A DNA stretch of 64,000 nucleotides from Sphingobium sp. DEHP117 (GCF_030867385.1 NZ_JAPFBJ010000001.1:558001-622000), one strand, 5' to 3'. Counted from the first letter of the stretch, positions 47,630-57,158 are shown. Notes: generated by a model from the letters alone, not told the origin. Numbers and translations: made by a program.

Positions 47630-48652
47630 TTAGCCGAAACTTTTTCGGGAAAGGTCGCCCAGCTCAGAGAAGAGCGCGGCGGCCTTTTTCGTGAGGGCCG
47701 GGTCGGTCTGTGGCGCGGCGCGCTCAGGCAGCGCGCGGATTTCCTGTAGGGAATTGGCCTGGATGCCGATGCGGGAGGCTATCGCCGGCCAGAGCGTGGG
47801 GTTGCCCGCCAAGTCATCTGAGGGCACAATCAAGACATTGGCGTGGGCTTGCGCCGTTTCGATCAACGCCTGATGAGCGGAAATCCAGCGGGCAAGCCAA
47901 TAATCCGGCGTTTGCGGGGCACCCGAAATTTCCTCGCTTCCCCATGCAAACGGGCGGTGTGTTGCGCCGAACTCGTGATGGCCGAGCCATTGCATATAGC
48001 TCTGGGTAAAGCGGTCAGCTTCAGCAAAGCGGCGATGCTGTGAGAGCAGGCTCATCGCGTGACTGACGGGATCGCGCACCGGCACGAGGAAGGTCGAATC
48101 CGGCATCGCCTTTGCCAGCGTGGGCAGGCGCAGGATCATGTTGTTGTTCTTCGAGAGATAGCGCGTCTTGCCGGTGCGCAGCAGCACTAGGCGAATGAGC
48201 TCGCGATAGCCGGTGATCTGATCCCGGTCCGGCTTGTGCGGGGTCAAACGATCCTTGCGGATATAGTCCTTGCCCGCGAATACCCGCCAATAGACCTCGT
48301 CCAGCGCCTCCGGGCTATGCTGATCGACCGCGATGCCGTCGCCATGCGCGCGCTCCTTCTTTTCGCCAGCCTGCGCGCCGCGCGCCGAGACCTTACGCCA
48401 CAGATTGGGTGCGAGCACGAACGGCATGTCTGCGTAGGTAAGCGAACCGAACGCGCCGGAGCCGTGGATTTCGCGCATCAGGATGGTCGTCCCCGCCCGC
48501 GCGAGACCGCAGACGAAAACGTGGCGGCCTAGGTCCGCTGGCGCCGCCTTGAGGAACATGCCTTTTTCGATGTCGTGGATCATCTCGGCGCGTATGGACG
48601 AGCCGAGCGCCAGATGATGCAGCAGCTTGTCGAGCGCGCCGTAGTCAGCCAC
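47630..48652 (-). CDS. sulfotransferase family protein
   Basis: 340 aa. The 5'-phosphosulfate-binding P-loop is visible in FVCGLARAGTTILMREIH, and a 3'-phosphate-binding region follows in LVPVRDPVSHAMSLLSQH, with the conserved Arg/Ser pair. These bind PAPS. The acceptor is unknown; it may be a glycan or lipid of the envelope. The start overlaps the upstream membrane-protein gene by 8 bp. Together with the next two minus-strand genes it forms a small operon. Confidence 0.85.
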   Translation of the reverse strand: MADYGALDKLLHHLALGSSIRAEMIHDIEKGMFLKAAPADLGRHVFVCGLARAGTTILMREIHGSGAFGSLTYADMPFVLAPNLWRKVSARGAQAGEKKERAHGDGIAVDQHSPEALDEVYWRVFAGKDYIRKDRLTPHKPDRDQITGYRELIRLVLLRTGKTRYLSKNNNMILRLPTLAKAMPDSTFLVPVRDPVSHAMSLLSQHRRFAEADRFTQSYMQWLGHHEFGATHRPFAWGSEEISGAPQTPDYWLARWISAHQALIETAQAHANVLIVPSDDLAGNPTLWPAIASRIGIQANSLQEIRALPERAAPQTDPALTKKAAALFSELGDLSRKSFG

Positions 48653-49025
48653 GCATCACCTTGAGACGCAGCACCACATAGCCGATGGATACGGCGCACA
48701 GCAGGGCAAGAGCGGCGGGCTGCATCAGCAGATCGAGCCAGCGCGTCTCCCCGCCCGGCGCGACAAGGCCGACAAGCGCGACCGGCGCCACCGCGCAGCA
48801 CAGCAACACGAAAAACAGCACCGAACACCGGGCCATGCGGGCCGAATAGACCGGCAATATCCGCTCTTTCCAGTGATCGGAAATGCGCTTGCTCGCAAGG
48901 ACCGCGGCCGATTTGCGCGCGACCTCGCCCAGACCCTGCGCCTGGCGCAGCACCGGCAGGCGCAACAGCAACTCGCTCGCGACTATGGCGGCGATCACGA
49001 GCAGGACGATGTCGGTCAACGTCAT
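48645..49025 (-). CDS. hypothetical membrane protein, 126 aa
   Basis: Three hydrophobic segments: about residues 3-22 (TDIVLLVIAAIVASELLLRL), 68-90 (SVLFFVLLCCAVAPVALVGL) and 97-118 (LMQPAALALLCAVSIGYVVL). It lies between the sulfotransferase and AYIGPG-protein genes, overlapping the former by 8 bp, so it probably works with them at the inner membrane. No family recognised. Confidence 0.72.
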   Translation of the reverse strand: MTLTDIVLLVIAAIVASELLLRLPVLRQAQGLGEVARKSAAVLASKRISDHWKERILPVYSARMARCSVLFFVLLCCAVAPVALVGLVAPGGETRWLDLLMQPAALALLCAVSIGYVVLRLKVMRG

Positions 49026-49037
49026 ACCGCTGGCGAC

Positions 49038-49280
49038 TTAGTTGGCGCTGCCTTCGTCCTTGTCCTTCTTCTTGCGCAACCTGAGCATGCGCTTGACAGG
49101 ATACCAGATGATCGCGAACAGACCGAGGAAGATCGAGCCGATCACGCCCAGCACGGCGCCGATCGCGCCGGCGCCGACCCCGGGGCCGATATAAGCCAGC
49201 GCTGGGGTTGGCAGCAGAAACAGCGTAAGCATCGCCGAAAGGGCGATGGCGGGCATCCGGCTCATCATGTCGTCACGCAT
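49038..49280 (-). CDS. small membrane protein with AYIGPG motif
   Basis: 80 aa from the ATG at 49280, which follows GGGGAA. An N-terminal signal-like segment ends at PALAYIGPGVGAGAIGAV; a second hydrophobic helix (GSIFLGLFAIIWYPVKRML) and a highly charged tail (RKKKDKDEG) follow. Proteins with the AYIGPG signature are often encoded beside polysaccharide or phosphatase/sulfotransferase genes, as here, but have no established function. Confidence 0.75.
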   Translation of the reverse strand: MRDDMMSRMPAIALSAMLTLFLLPTPALAYIGPGVGAGAIGAVLGVIGSIFLGLFAIIWYPVKRMLRLRKKKDKDEGSAN

Positions 49281-49425
49281 TACAGTTCCCCGAAGATCAG
49301 CTTTGCCCCGCTTATGCGATATGGCGTGGCGGTTGTCACGGCCATCAACCATGAATTTGTTGCGAGAGCGAACACCATCGCGCGCTCAGTCGCTGTGCCG
49401 TTATGGGACAGTTGCTGAACCGCGG

Positions 49426-49441
49426 TTAACATTTTGTCAAC
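49426..49441 (+). promoter_or_regulatory. candidate CtrA box upstream of the GGDEF-EAL gene
   Basis: TTAAC-ATTTTG-TCAAC matches the CtrA consensus TTAA-N7-TTAAC with one mismatch. It is 39 bp upstream of the proposed TTG start. With one mismatch, this could arise by chance. Confidence 0.35.
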
Positions 49442-49480
49442 GCCGCGCAGGCATAGCCAGCATGGGATTTGGAGAAGCCT

Positions 49481-51505
49481 TTGCGCAGACTGGGCACACG
49501 ACTGCTGACTCTTCTCGCGCGGACGAGGGCGAGCGAGGCCGACATCAGGCGGCCGCTCGTGGAGAGCCTGTATGCCTCGCCGACATCGCTTGCTATCGGC
49601 GCGCTTTCGGGTTTCCTCCTCAGCGTCGCGATCGCCCATATCTCGCATGACCCGGTTATGACGGGATGCGCTGCGGTCATCTCGCTGATCGCGGTGGGAC
49701 GGACGATTTCCGCCATTTTCTATTACCGTAAGCTCAAGAGCGGCGTCGCGCGGGCCTATCGCCGATGGGAGATGGCCTACGAGCTTGGTGCGTGGAGCTA
49801 TGCCGCGATGCTCGGCATGCTGGCGCTGGTGACGCTGGTGCGCACGGACAACCCGGCGATACACATGCTCTCGGTCTCGCTGGCGACAGGCTATGGCGCG
49901 GGGATTGCCGGGCGCAATGCGGGTCGGGTCAAGATCGCGCTGGGGCAGACCAGCCTTGCGCTGCTACCCACGGTGGTGGGACTGTGGTTGAGCGGCGATT
50001 TCGGCTATCGCGCGCTCGCGGTCGTGCTGTTTATCATGATCTTCGCGATGCGCGACATCACCCGCACCACCCACAACATCGTTGTAGAGGCGCTGCGGGG
50101 CAAGCAGGAGAAATCGCTGCTCGCAGCCAAGTTCGAGCGGCTCGCCCGCTATGACAGCCTCACCGGCCTTGAAAACCGCATGGCGATGCAGATGCGCCTG
50201 CGTGATCTGTTTGCCGCCAATCGGTACACCCATGACGCCTTTGCAATCCTGTGGATGGATCTCGACAAGTTCAAGGAAGTCAACGACTCGCTCGGGCATC
50301 AGGTCGGCGATGGCCTGTTGCGCGCGGTGGCGGAGCGGCTGAGCAGCACGATCGGCGACCGTGGGCATGTGGCACGCTTTGGCGGTGACGAGTTCGTGAT
50401 ACTGTGTCCCGAAGCCAACCGCACCGTGGCGCAGGAACTGGCGGCAGACCTGCTGGCCGCGCTGGCGAAGGGCATGCGCGTCGGCCAGCATCTGCTCACC
50501 AATACCGCATCGATCGGCATTGCCGTCGGCCCGCAGGACGGGCGCGACGCCGAGGAGCTGATGCAGCATGCCGACCTTGCGCTCTATGAAGCGAAGAACA
50601 TGGGTCGCAACCGGGTCGTCAGCTTCGTCTGGTCGATGAAAGAGCGTTTTCACCGCCTCCACGAGATCGAAACCGGGCTGCGCCGCGCGGTGGCGAACGG
50701 AGAGCTGGTGCTGAAATTCCAGCCGATTTTCGAGGTCAAGACGGGCCGGATCGCGGTTTGCGAGGCGCTGTTGCGCTGGAACCACCCCACGCTGGGCCAG
50801 ATATCACCGTCAGAGTTCATCCCGGTAGCCGAGAGCACGGGTACGATCGAGGAAATCACGCACTGGACGATCGACAGTGCGTGCGAGGCAGCCGCGCTTT
50901 GGCCCGAGGACGTTCGCCTCGCGATCAATATCTCTCCCGCCGTGCTGCATTCGGGCGCGCTTCCCACTGCGGTGATCGAGGCGCTGGTCAAGACCGGGCT
51001 GTCTGCGCGCAGGCTGGAGCTGGAGATGACCGAGTCCGTGTTCCTCGACGATGACACGCACACCCAGCATATGCTCAAGGCGTTGCAACAGATCGGCCTC
51101 CGCATGGTGCTCGATGATTTCGGTACCGGCTATTCCTCGCTGAGCTATCTCCGTTCCTATCGTTTCGACGGCATCAAAATCGACCGCAGCTTCATGACCG
51201 GCATTACCACCAGCGTCGAGGATCAGGCGATCGTGCGCGCGGTCGGGCTGATGGCCGAGGCGCTGGACATGGAGGTGGTCGCCGAAGGGATCGAGACGCA
51301 GGAACAGCTCGACTATGCGAGAGAGGCGGGCATCCACACCGTCCAGGGGTTCCTGATGAGCGAGCCGCAATCGGTGGCGGCCATGACCGACATGGTGCTG
51401 CGCAGCGTCACCATCCCGACGGCGATCGCAGCAAAAGCAAGCCGAACAGGCGCGGCGATGAATGCCGTAGCGCTATCCAAGGAGCGCCGCCGCGCAAACG
51501 GGTAG
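49481..51505 (+). CDS. membrane-bound GGDEF-EAL protein (c-di-GMP turnover)
   Basis: 674 aa. About five hydrophobic segments in the first 190 residues form a membrane domain, followed by a diguanylate cyclase domain with intact active site (RFGGDEFVIL) and a phosphodiesterase domain with the EAL motif (VCEALLRWNHP), LEMTESVFLDDD and DDFGTGYSSLSYLRSY. Both catalytic sites look intact, so net activity cannot be predicted. No PAS domain is seen. I chose TTG at 49481 because GGAGAAG lies at 6-nt spacing; TTG 49469 is the alternative. The gene is tail-to-tail with the rpfF-like gene. Confidence 0.92.
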   Translation: MRRLGTRLLTLLARTRASEADIRRPLVESLYASPTSLAIGALSGFLLSVAIAHISHDPVMTGCAAVISLIAVGRTISAIFYYRKLKSGVARAYRRWEMAYELGAWSYAAMLGMLALVTLVRTDNPAIHMLSVSLATGYGAGIAGRNAGRVKIALGQTSLALLPTVVGLWLSGDFGYRALAVVLFIMIFAMRDITRTTHNIVVEALRGKQEKSLLAAKFERLARYDSLTGLENRMAMQMRLRDLFAANRYTHDAFAILWMDLDKFKEVNDSLGHQVGDGLLRAVAERLSSTIGDRGHVARFGGDEFVILCPEANRTVAQELAADLLAALAKGMRVGQHLLTNTASIGIAVGPQDGRDAEELMQHADLALYEAKNMGRNRVVSFVWSMKERFHRLHEIETGLRRAVANGELVLKFQPIFEVKTGRIAVCEALLRWNHPTLGQISPSEFIPVAESTGTIEEITHWTIDSACEAAALWPEDVRLAINISPAVLHSGALPTAVIEALVKTGLSARRLELEMTESVFLDDDTHTQHMLKALQQIGLRMVLDDFGTGYSSLSYLRSYRFDGIKIDRSFMTGITTSVEDQAIVRAVGLMAEALDMEVVAEGIETQEQLDYAREAGIHTVQGFLMSEPQSVAAMTDMVLRSVTIPTAIAAKASRTGAAMNAVALSKERRRANG

Positions 51506-51530
51506 GCGCGCTTTTGCTTTGAATCAGGGT

Positions 51531-52520
51531 CTAGCGCCGGTGCAACCGTGTCTGCGCTGCCGCCAGCCTGCGCATCATCCTTATGTCGCGCTCGGTCAGC
51601 TTCATCGCCGTATCGACCCAGCCGTCCACGATATCGCGCAGCTCCGCCAGTTCCAGCGGCATGACCCGCCGCCCGGCGCGATAGACGCCCAGTTGCCCGG
51701 CATGACGCTCCCGATTGGTGGCGATATATTCGCGCGCCACCTCTTCGCCCTTGCCCGGATCCGCGACGACCGTGATCACGCCCATCTCGTGCATTTCCTC
51801 TGCGGTATACACCCTGCCGGAAAGGATCATCCGCTCCGCCACCGCATGGCCCAACCTGCGCGCGAGTATCGAATATGCGCCCATGCCGGGGAAGAGGCCG
51901 AACAGCACTTCGGGCAGGCCAAAGCGGGCCTGCCGTTCGGCGATGATGACATCGAAGCACATCAATGCCTCGAAGCCGCCGCCGAGCGCGTCACCCTGCG
52001 CCAGCCCGATATTGATCACCGGCATGTCGTTGCAGTGCCAGACGCGATCGACGATATCGACGCACAGGTGGCTATATTGCCTCAGCGTTTCGCGATCCTG
52101 ATTTTCGATGCAGCGGGCGAACATCTCCAGATCGCCGCCGAGATTGAAGACGCCGGGGAAGCGCGAGCCCAGCACCATGTAGCGCAGTTCATCCGGGTTG
52201 GCCGCGAAGACTTTCTTCGCTTCCATCTGCCATGCCATCGTGTCTCGCAGCAGGCCGATATTGTAATTGGGCCGGTCCAGCGGCGTGATGAACGCCCACA
52301 GCGTGCCGAATTCCGGCTCCCACTGCACGTCGATCTGGCCGAGATCGAACAGCTTAGACTGCCCCGGAAGATCGAAGTCTGTTTCGAGTGCGGCGGGCGA
52401 GGGAGGCTCCGCATGCACGATCTTGGAGCGATGCCCAGCCATCGTCGCTGACTGCTCCGCACGGGTGGGGATATCCTCGATAACGGCAAGGCCCCGTGTG
52501 CCGATGCTGATCTCGTCCAT
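51531..52520 (-). CDS. rpfF: RpfF-like crotonase, putative DSF-family signal synthase
   Basis: 329 aa. The crotonase core carries the RpfF-type motifs VFNLGGDLEMF, QGDALGGGFEALM, GLPEVLFGLFPGMGAYS, YTAEEMHEMG and a C-terminal VDTAMKLTE. The two catalytic glutamates of RpfF (20 residues apart) correspond to E184 and E204. RpfF makes cis-2-unsaturated fatty-acid signals by acyl-ACP dehydration and thioester cleavage. The N-terminus is about 40 residues longer than in Xanthomonas RpfF. The ATG at 52520 has GGGGG 4-5 nt upstream. No rpfC/rpfG gene is adjacent, but a GGDEF-EAL gene converges on it, 25 bp away. Confidence 0.85.
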   Translation of the reverse strand: MDEISIGTRGLAVIEDIPTRAEQSATMAGHRSKIVHAEPPSPAALETDFDLPGQSKLFDLGQIDVQWEPEFGTLWAFITPLDRPNYNIGLLRDTMAWQMEAKKVFAANPDELRYMVLGSRFPGVFNLGGDLEMFARCIENQDRETLRQYSHLCVDIVDRVWHCNDMPVINIGLAQGDALGGGFEALMCFDVIIAERQARFGLPEVLFGLFPGMGAYSILARRLGHAVAERMILSGRVYTAEEMHEMGVITVVADPGKGEEVAREYIATNRERHAGQLGVYRAGRRVMPLELAELRDIVDGWVDTAMKLTERDIRMMRRLAAAQTRLHRR

Positions 52521-52763
52521 CATTCCCCCATTTTTGGCATAGCGTCCCTGTTGGGGGGACCGGAACATGGGAAAGGTGACCGCGCAACGACGAGACTCGA
52601 AGAATCGTGTCTCGTTAACCAAATAACTCGGCTCCCGTTGCTAAAAAACAACAATAAAATCCGTAGTCTGTTAATAATCATGGTAAATTTGCAACAGGGC
52701 TACACCGTTGCTGCGGTGAGCGTGAGGAACTTTTTACTAACCATATGCCCTTAGTCTGCTCTC

Positions 52764-52943
52764 ATGATTCGCAGGCAACGTGACAAGACCCGGATGACCC
52801 TGATCCTCCATACGACGGAAGGGGTGGGTTGGCCGTTGCGCCTCTCCGCCGACTGTGCGCAGTTCATCGGGCGATATCGCCGCGTGGACAATTTCGGTCC
52901 CGCATCCGGCCTGCTGCATTTCCTTCCGGGGCATATCGCCTGA
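52764..52943 (+). CDS. possible small protein, 59 aa
   Basis: Open frame from ATG 52764 to TGA 52943 upstream of tgt. The translation (MIRRQRDKTRMTLILHTTEG at the start, RLSADCAQFIGRYRRVDNFG in the middle) has protein-like composition but no recognised domain and no clear ribosome-binding site. Without it, the gap 52521-52990 would contain only an AT-rich promoter-like stretch (52630-52750). Confidence 0.35.
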   Translation: MIRRQRDKTRMTLILHTTEGVGWPLRLSADCAQFIGRYRRVDNFGPASGLLHFLPGHIA

Positions 52944-52948
52944 CATAA

Positions 52949-54133
<1,185 letters not shown>

Positions 54134-54142
54134 GGGGGCGGC

Positions 54143-55018
54143 CTATCCCGCCACCGGAATGACAAGGCTGTAGCGCCCGGCCTCCCCATCATGGTCCAGC
54201 GGCGTACGCAGCTGACGGGCGAGGCCACCAAGCACCCGGCCGCACAACTCCGCACCGCGCTGCGAGGCGGCGCTGGACTCCTGCTGAGGCGGCAATTGCA
54301 GGGTCAGGCAGGCCTTGCTCCTGTCATCTTCCAGAAGTTTGAGACTTACATACAGTGTTCCTGTTGCTCCTTGGGAAATAGCGAGGTCGGCGAGCTCGGC
54401 AGTCATGAATGCCACCGGGGCCGCAACATCGTGGTGCAGCAGGATATCATCGGCCTCTACGCTGAAGTCGAGTTCGCCGTCTCCCTGGATCTGGGCCGAG
54501 GTCCGCAGGCTGGCGACGATTTCGTTGAGCACGACACGGGCGCGCACACCGTTCTGGTGCTCCAGCTCTGCATAATGGTTGCGCTGGACCACAGCGAGCG
54601 CGTCGACACGCCGCTGGATCGAAAGATAAGCAGCGGCTTTGCCGGGATCGTCTGTTGCGCGCCAGTGGAGGCTGATCAGGCTCGAAATAATCTGAAGGTT
54701 GTTTTTGACCCGATGGTGAACCTCACGCGTGAGGCGCGTCTGATCCGCGAGTGCGCGCTGCATTTCGTCCTCATGCCGCGCAACATCGCGAGTGAGGGCA
54801 TGGAACGCCTCGCTCAACTCCGCTATTTCCTGCGCGGCGCTGGTTGCAGCAGCAGGCGGATTGAGGATCTTTCCCGGGCGATATGTCGCTAATTCGCGAC
54901 GCAGAATGACCAGTGGACGTACGAGCAACCGGCGGGCGAGGTACCAGCTCACCATGGCCGCAACCACTGCGGCGAGCGCGAACAGCAGGGACATCAACAC
55001 GCTGCTATGGTCCCACAC
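54143..55018 (-). CDS. PhyP-like HisKA_2 family regulator of PhyR
   Basis: 291 aa: an N-terminal membrane helix (LMSLLFALAAVVAAMVSWYL), a HAMP-like linker, and a HisKA_2 dimerisation domain with the conserved His in EVHHRVKNNLQIISSLISLH. The following ATPase-like domain is degenerate: the N-box (normally ELxxNA) reads ELADLAI and glycine-rich ATP-lid motifs are not obvious. This and its position next to nepR fit PhyP, described in Sphingomonas as a negative regulator (phosphatase) of PhyR. A true kinase role is less likely but not excluded. Confidence 0.82.
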   Translation of the reverse strand: MWDHSSVLMSLLFALAAVVAAMVSWYLARRLLVRPLVILRRELATYRPGKILNPPAAATSAAQEIAELSEAFHALTRDVARHEDEMQRALADQTRLTREVHHRVKNNLQIISSLISLHWRATDDPGKAAAYLSIQRRVDALAVVQRNHYAELEHQNGVRARVVLNEIVASLRTSAQIQGDGELDFSVEADDILLHHDVAAPVAFMTAELADLAISQGATGTLYVSLKLLEDDRSKACLTLQLPPQQESSAASQRGAELCGRVLGGLARQLRTPLDHDGEAGRYSLVIPVAG

Positions 55019-55024
55019 AGACCG

Positions 55025-55240
55025 TCAACTCAGGCGTTTGAGCAGATCAAGCATTTCATCGGGTACGCTCTCTTCCACCGTTTTCTGGTAGATTGAGCGT
55101 AGGGCATTGCCCAAGGTGGCATTTTCATCTGCAATCGGGGCCAGGGGAGAACCATCGATCCTGTCTCTAGCGGTCTTACCAGGCTGAACGGCTGGGTCCA
55201 CGGCCTCCCCCTCGGCCCGATCCGGCTCGTTATTGGTCAT
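55025..55240 (-). CDS. nepR: anti-sigma factor NepR
   Basis: 71 aa from the ATG at 55240 (the frame is open to 55276). The NepR core is LGNALRSIYQKTVEESVPDE followed by MLDLLKRL. NepR holds sigma-EcfG inactive until phosphorylated PhyR sequesters it. It is divergent from phyR and 6 bp upstream of the PhyP-like gene on the same strand. A GGAAC-N17-GTTT candidate EcfG promoter lies at 55370-55395 upstream. Confidence 0.92.
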   Translation of the reverse strand: MTNNEPDRAEGEAVDPAVQPGKTARDRIDGSPLAPIADENATLGNALRSIYQKTVEESVPDEMLDLLKRLS

Positions 55241-55369
55241 CCCTTCATCCCTTTTGCCCCAATGATGACGAAACATAATTCACTGTCCGTTCACAACGGC
55301 TATGGTCCATAGGCTATTGTAGGCGTGCCGCCAAGATTGCCGCCTTGAACAATTAAGACGACCGCAAGG

Positions 55370-55395
55370 AAACTATTTTGCGGTTGGTTGGTTCC
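55370..55395 (-). promoter_or_regulatory. candidate sigma-EcfG promoter for nepR
   Basis: On the minus strand GGAAC (55395-55391), a 17-nt spacer and GTTT (55373-55370) match the EcfG consensus GGAAC-N16/17-(C)GTT. It points to nepR with a predicted 5' leader of about 120 nt. The site is nearly palindromic: the plus strand reads GGAAAC ... GGTTCC toward phyR, a weaker match. Confidence 0.55.
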
Positions 55396-55457
55396 ATGGT
55401 TTTTGGGGCTTGCAAAAATTGTCGACGCCGCCAGAGCGAGAAGGGAGTGTATTCACT

Positions 55458-56255
55458 ATGTCTTTGGGCCAACAGCTTTATCCCCATCTCCCGTTTCTTC
55501 GCCGCTATGCTCGTGCGCTGACGGGGAGTCAGATGCGGGGAGATGCCTATGTGCGTGCGACGCTGGAGGTCATCGTAGAAGCGCCGGACGAGTTTCCCAA
55601 GGACATCGACGTCAGGCTCGGCCTCTATCAGATGTTCAACAAGATCTGGGCGTCGTCTGATCTTGAGACTAACGATTTCGGCGGCGGAGACGAAAGCGAG
55701 CGGCAGGCGCTTGCGCGCGCGCGGCTGGCGCGGATGACACCGCTGCCCCGCCAGGCGCTGTTGCTCACCGCTATGGAAGGTTTCAGCCATGCCGAGGCAG
55801 GGCAGTTGATGGGGATCAGCGGCCAGGAGGTGGAGGCGCTTGTCAACGAAGCCATGAGCGAGATCGACCGCCAGACGCGTGCTTCCGTACTCGTCATCGA
55901 GGACGAGCCGATCATCGCGATGGATATCGAGACGATCGTGCGCGACATGGGCCATGACGTAACCGGCATCGCCGTGACGCGCGACGAGGCCGTGCAGATG
56001 GCGCTGTCCACCCGCCCGGGATTGGTGCTGGCAGATATTCAGCTCGCGGATGACTCCAGCGGTATCGACGCTGTGAAGGACATTTTGGCCGAGTTTTCGG
56101 TGCCGGTTATCTTCATCACCGCGTTTCCCGAGCGCCTGCTCACGGGCGAGCGTCCGGAGCCGACATTCCTCATCACGAAACCATTCCAGCGACAGACCGT
56201 TAAAGCTGCGATCGCGCAGGCGCTGTTTTTCGACGAAGCGACAAGTCCTGCGTGA
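55458..56255 (+). CDS. phyR: general stress response regulator PhyR
   Basis: 265 aa: an N-terminal sigma-like domain (about residues 1-135) mimicking EcfG and a C-terminal receiver (about 142-260). Phosphoacceptor D193 in LADIQLADD, acidic residues in VIEDEPIIAMD, and the FITAFPE/TKPF switch region with K241 are intact. Phosphorylation exposes the sigma-like domain to bind NepR, releasing EcfG. The start at 55458 is chosen from the conserved MSLGQQLYPHLPFLRRYA. ecfG follows 89 bp downstream. Confidence 0.96.
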   Translation: MSLGQQLYPHLPFLRRYARALTGSQMRGDAYVRATLEVIVEAPDEFPKDIDVRLGLYQMFNKIWASSDLETNDFGGGDESERQALARARLARMTPLPRQALLLTAMEGFSHAEAGQLMGISGQEVEALVNEAMSEIDRQTRASVLVIEDEPIIAMDIETIVRDMGHDVTGIAVTRDEAVQMALSTRPGLVLADIQLADDSSGIDAVKDILAEFSVPVIFITAFPERLLTGERPEPTFLITKPFQRQTVKAAIAQALFFDEATSPA

Positions 56256-56344
56256 TCAATGATCTGCTTGGGTCTTGTCTCCAACGAGCGGCGGCCCATC
56301 TTTAACCCTCAAGGCGGGGCAGTGCAGGCTCGCGAAGGAATGGT

Positions 56345-56974
56345 ATGACGGACGAGACGGGCCAACGAGAGGAAATGGCCGTTGCGCTGAGTGATGATGC
56401 TTTCAAGCAGGAGCTGGCGGCCGTGATACCCCACCTGCGTGCGTTCGGCCGGTCGCTTTCCGGCTCGCGCGACGTGGCGGACGATCTGGTGCAGGAAACG
56501 CTGATGAAGGCATGGGCCGCGCGCGGTCGCTTTCAGGCGGGCACCAACATGCGCGCCTGGACATTCATTATCCTGCGCAACCATTTCCTGTCGCAAAAGC
56601 GCCGTGCGCGCTTCACGGGGGAATGGGACGACCTGGCGGCGGACCGCCTGCTTGCTGCGCCTGCGGGGCAGGACAAGCAGCTGGAACTTGCTGATATGCA
56701 ACGCGCGCTGCTGCAACTGCCCGAGAGCCAGCGCGAGGCGCTCATACTCGTGGGAGCGGGTGGCTTTGCCTATGAAGAAGCAGCGGAAATCTGCGCGGTC
56801 GCTGTCGGCACGATCAAGAGCCGGGTTGCGCGTGCGCGCGCAGCCCTGGAGCAGATCCTTGAGTCAGGTGCGCTTCCGCCGCGCGCGGGCGGGCCGCGCG
56901 ACCGGGATGGCGCCGGGCCGCTCGCGGAAATCATGGCGGATGTGGATCGCTTAAGCGGCGGGACGCTTAACTGA
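56345..56974 (+). CDS. ecfG: RNA polymerase sigma factor EcfG (ECF15)
   Basis: Sigma factor of the alphaproteobacterial general stress response. 209 aa with region 2 (VADDLVQETLMKAWAARGRF and TFIILRNHFLSQKRR) and region 4 (LPESQREALILVGAGGFAYE then IKSRVARARAALEQIL). It directs transcription from GGAAC/GTT promoters, controlled by NepR and PhyR encoded just upstream. It shares its last 8 bp with the tail of a convergent small gene resembling nepR. Confidence 0.96.
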   Translation: MTDETGQREEMAVALSDDAFKQELAAVIPHLRAFGRSLSGSRDVADDLVQETLMKAWAARGRFQAGTNMRAWTFIILRNHFLSQKRRARFTGEWDDLAADRLLAAPAGQDKQLELADMQRALLQLPESQREALILVGAGGFAYEEAAEICAVAVGTIKSRVARARAALEQILESGALPPRAGGPRDRDGAGPLAEIMADVDRLSGGTLN

Positions 56975-57158
56975 AGCAATCCGAGGCGTCTTGATCCAGC
57001 CGCATCAGCAGTGCCTGCATATCCTTTGGCACTTCACCATATTTTCCAGCGGGATAAGCAGAGACCAGCGCCCTGCCAATCGCTTCCCGTTGAGCGGGCA
57101 TATCCTGCCGCCGATCTCTTTCCATTTTCAAATCTCTAAGGCGCGTGTGGTCATTCAT
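56967..57158 (-). CDS. second NepR-like small protein
   Basis: 63 aa. Its core IGRALVSAYPAGKYGEVPKD followed by MQALLMRLDQ aligns without gaps to the NepR in this window: GxALxSxY, seven residues, VPxxM, LLxRL. This suggests a second NepR-type anti-sigma factor (or decoy) for EcfG. Start ATG 57158; ATG 57125 is an alternative. It is tail-to-tail with ecfG. A GGAAC-N17-GTCT sequence upstream (57168-57192) resembles an EcfG promoter with one -10 mismatch; if used, the shorter start at 57125 fits better. Confidence 0.65.
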   Translation of the reverse strand: MNDHTRLRDLKMERDRRQDMPAQREAIGRALVSAYPAGKYGEVPKDMQALLMRLDQDASDCFS

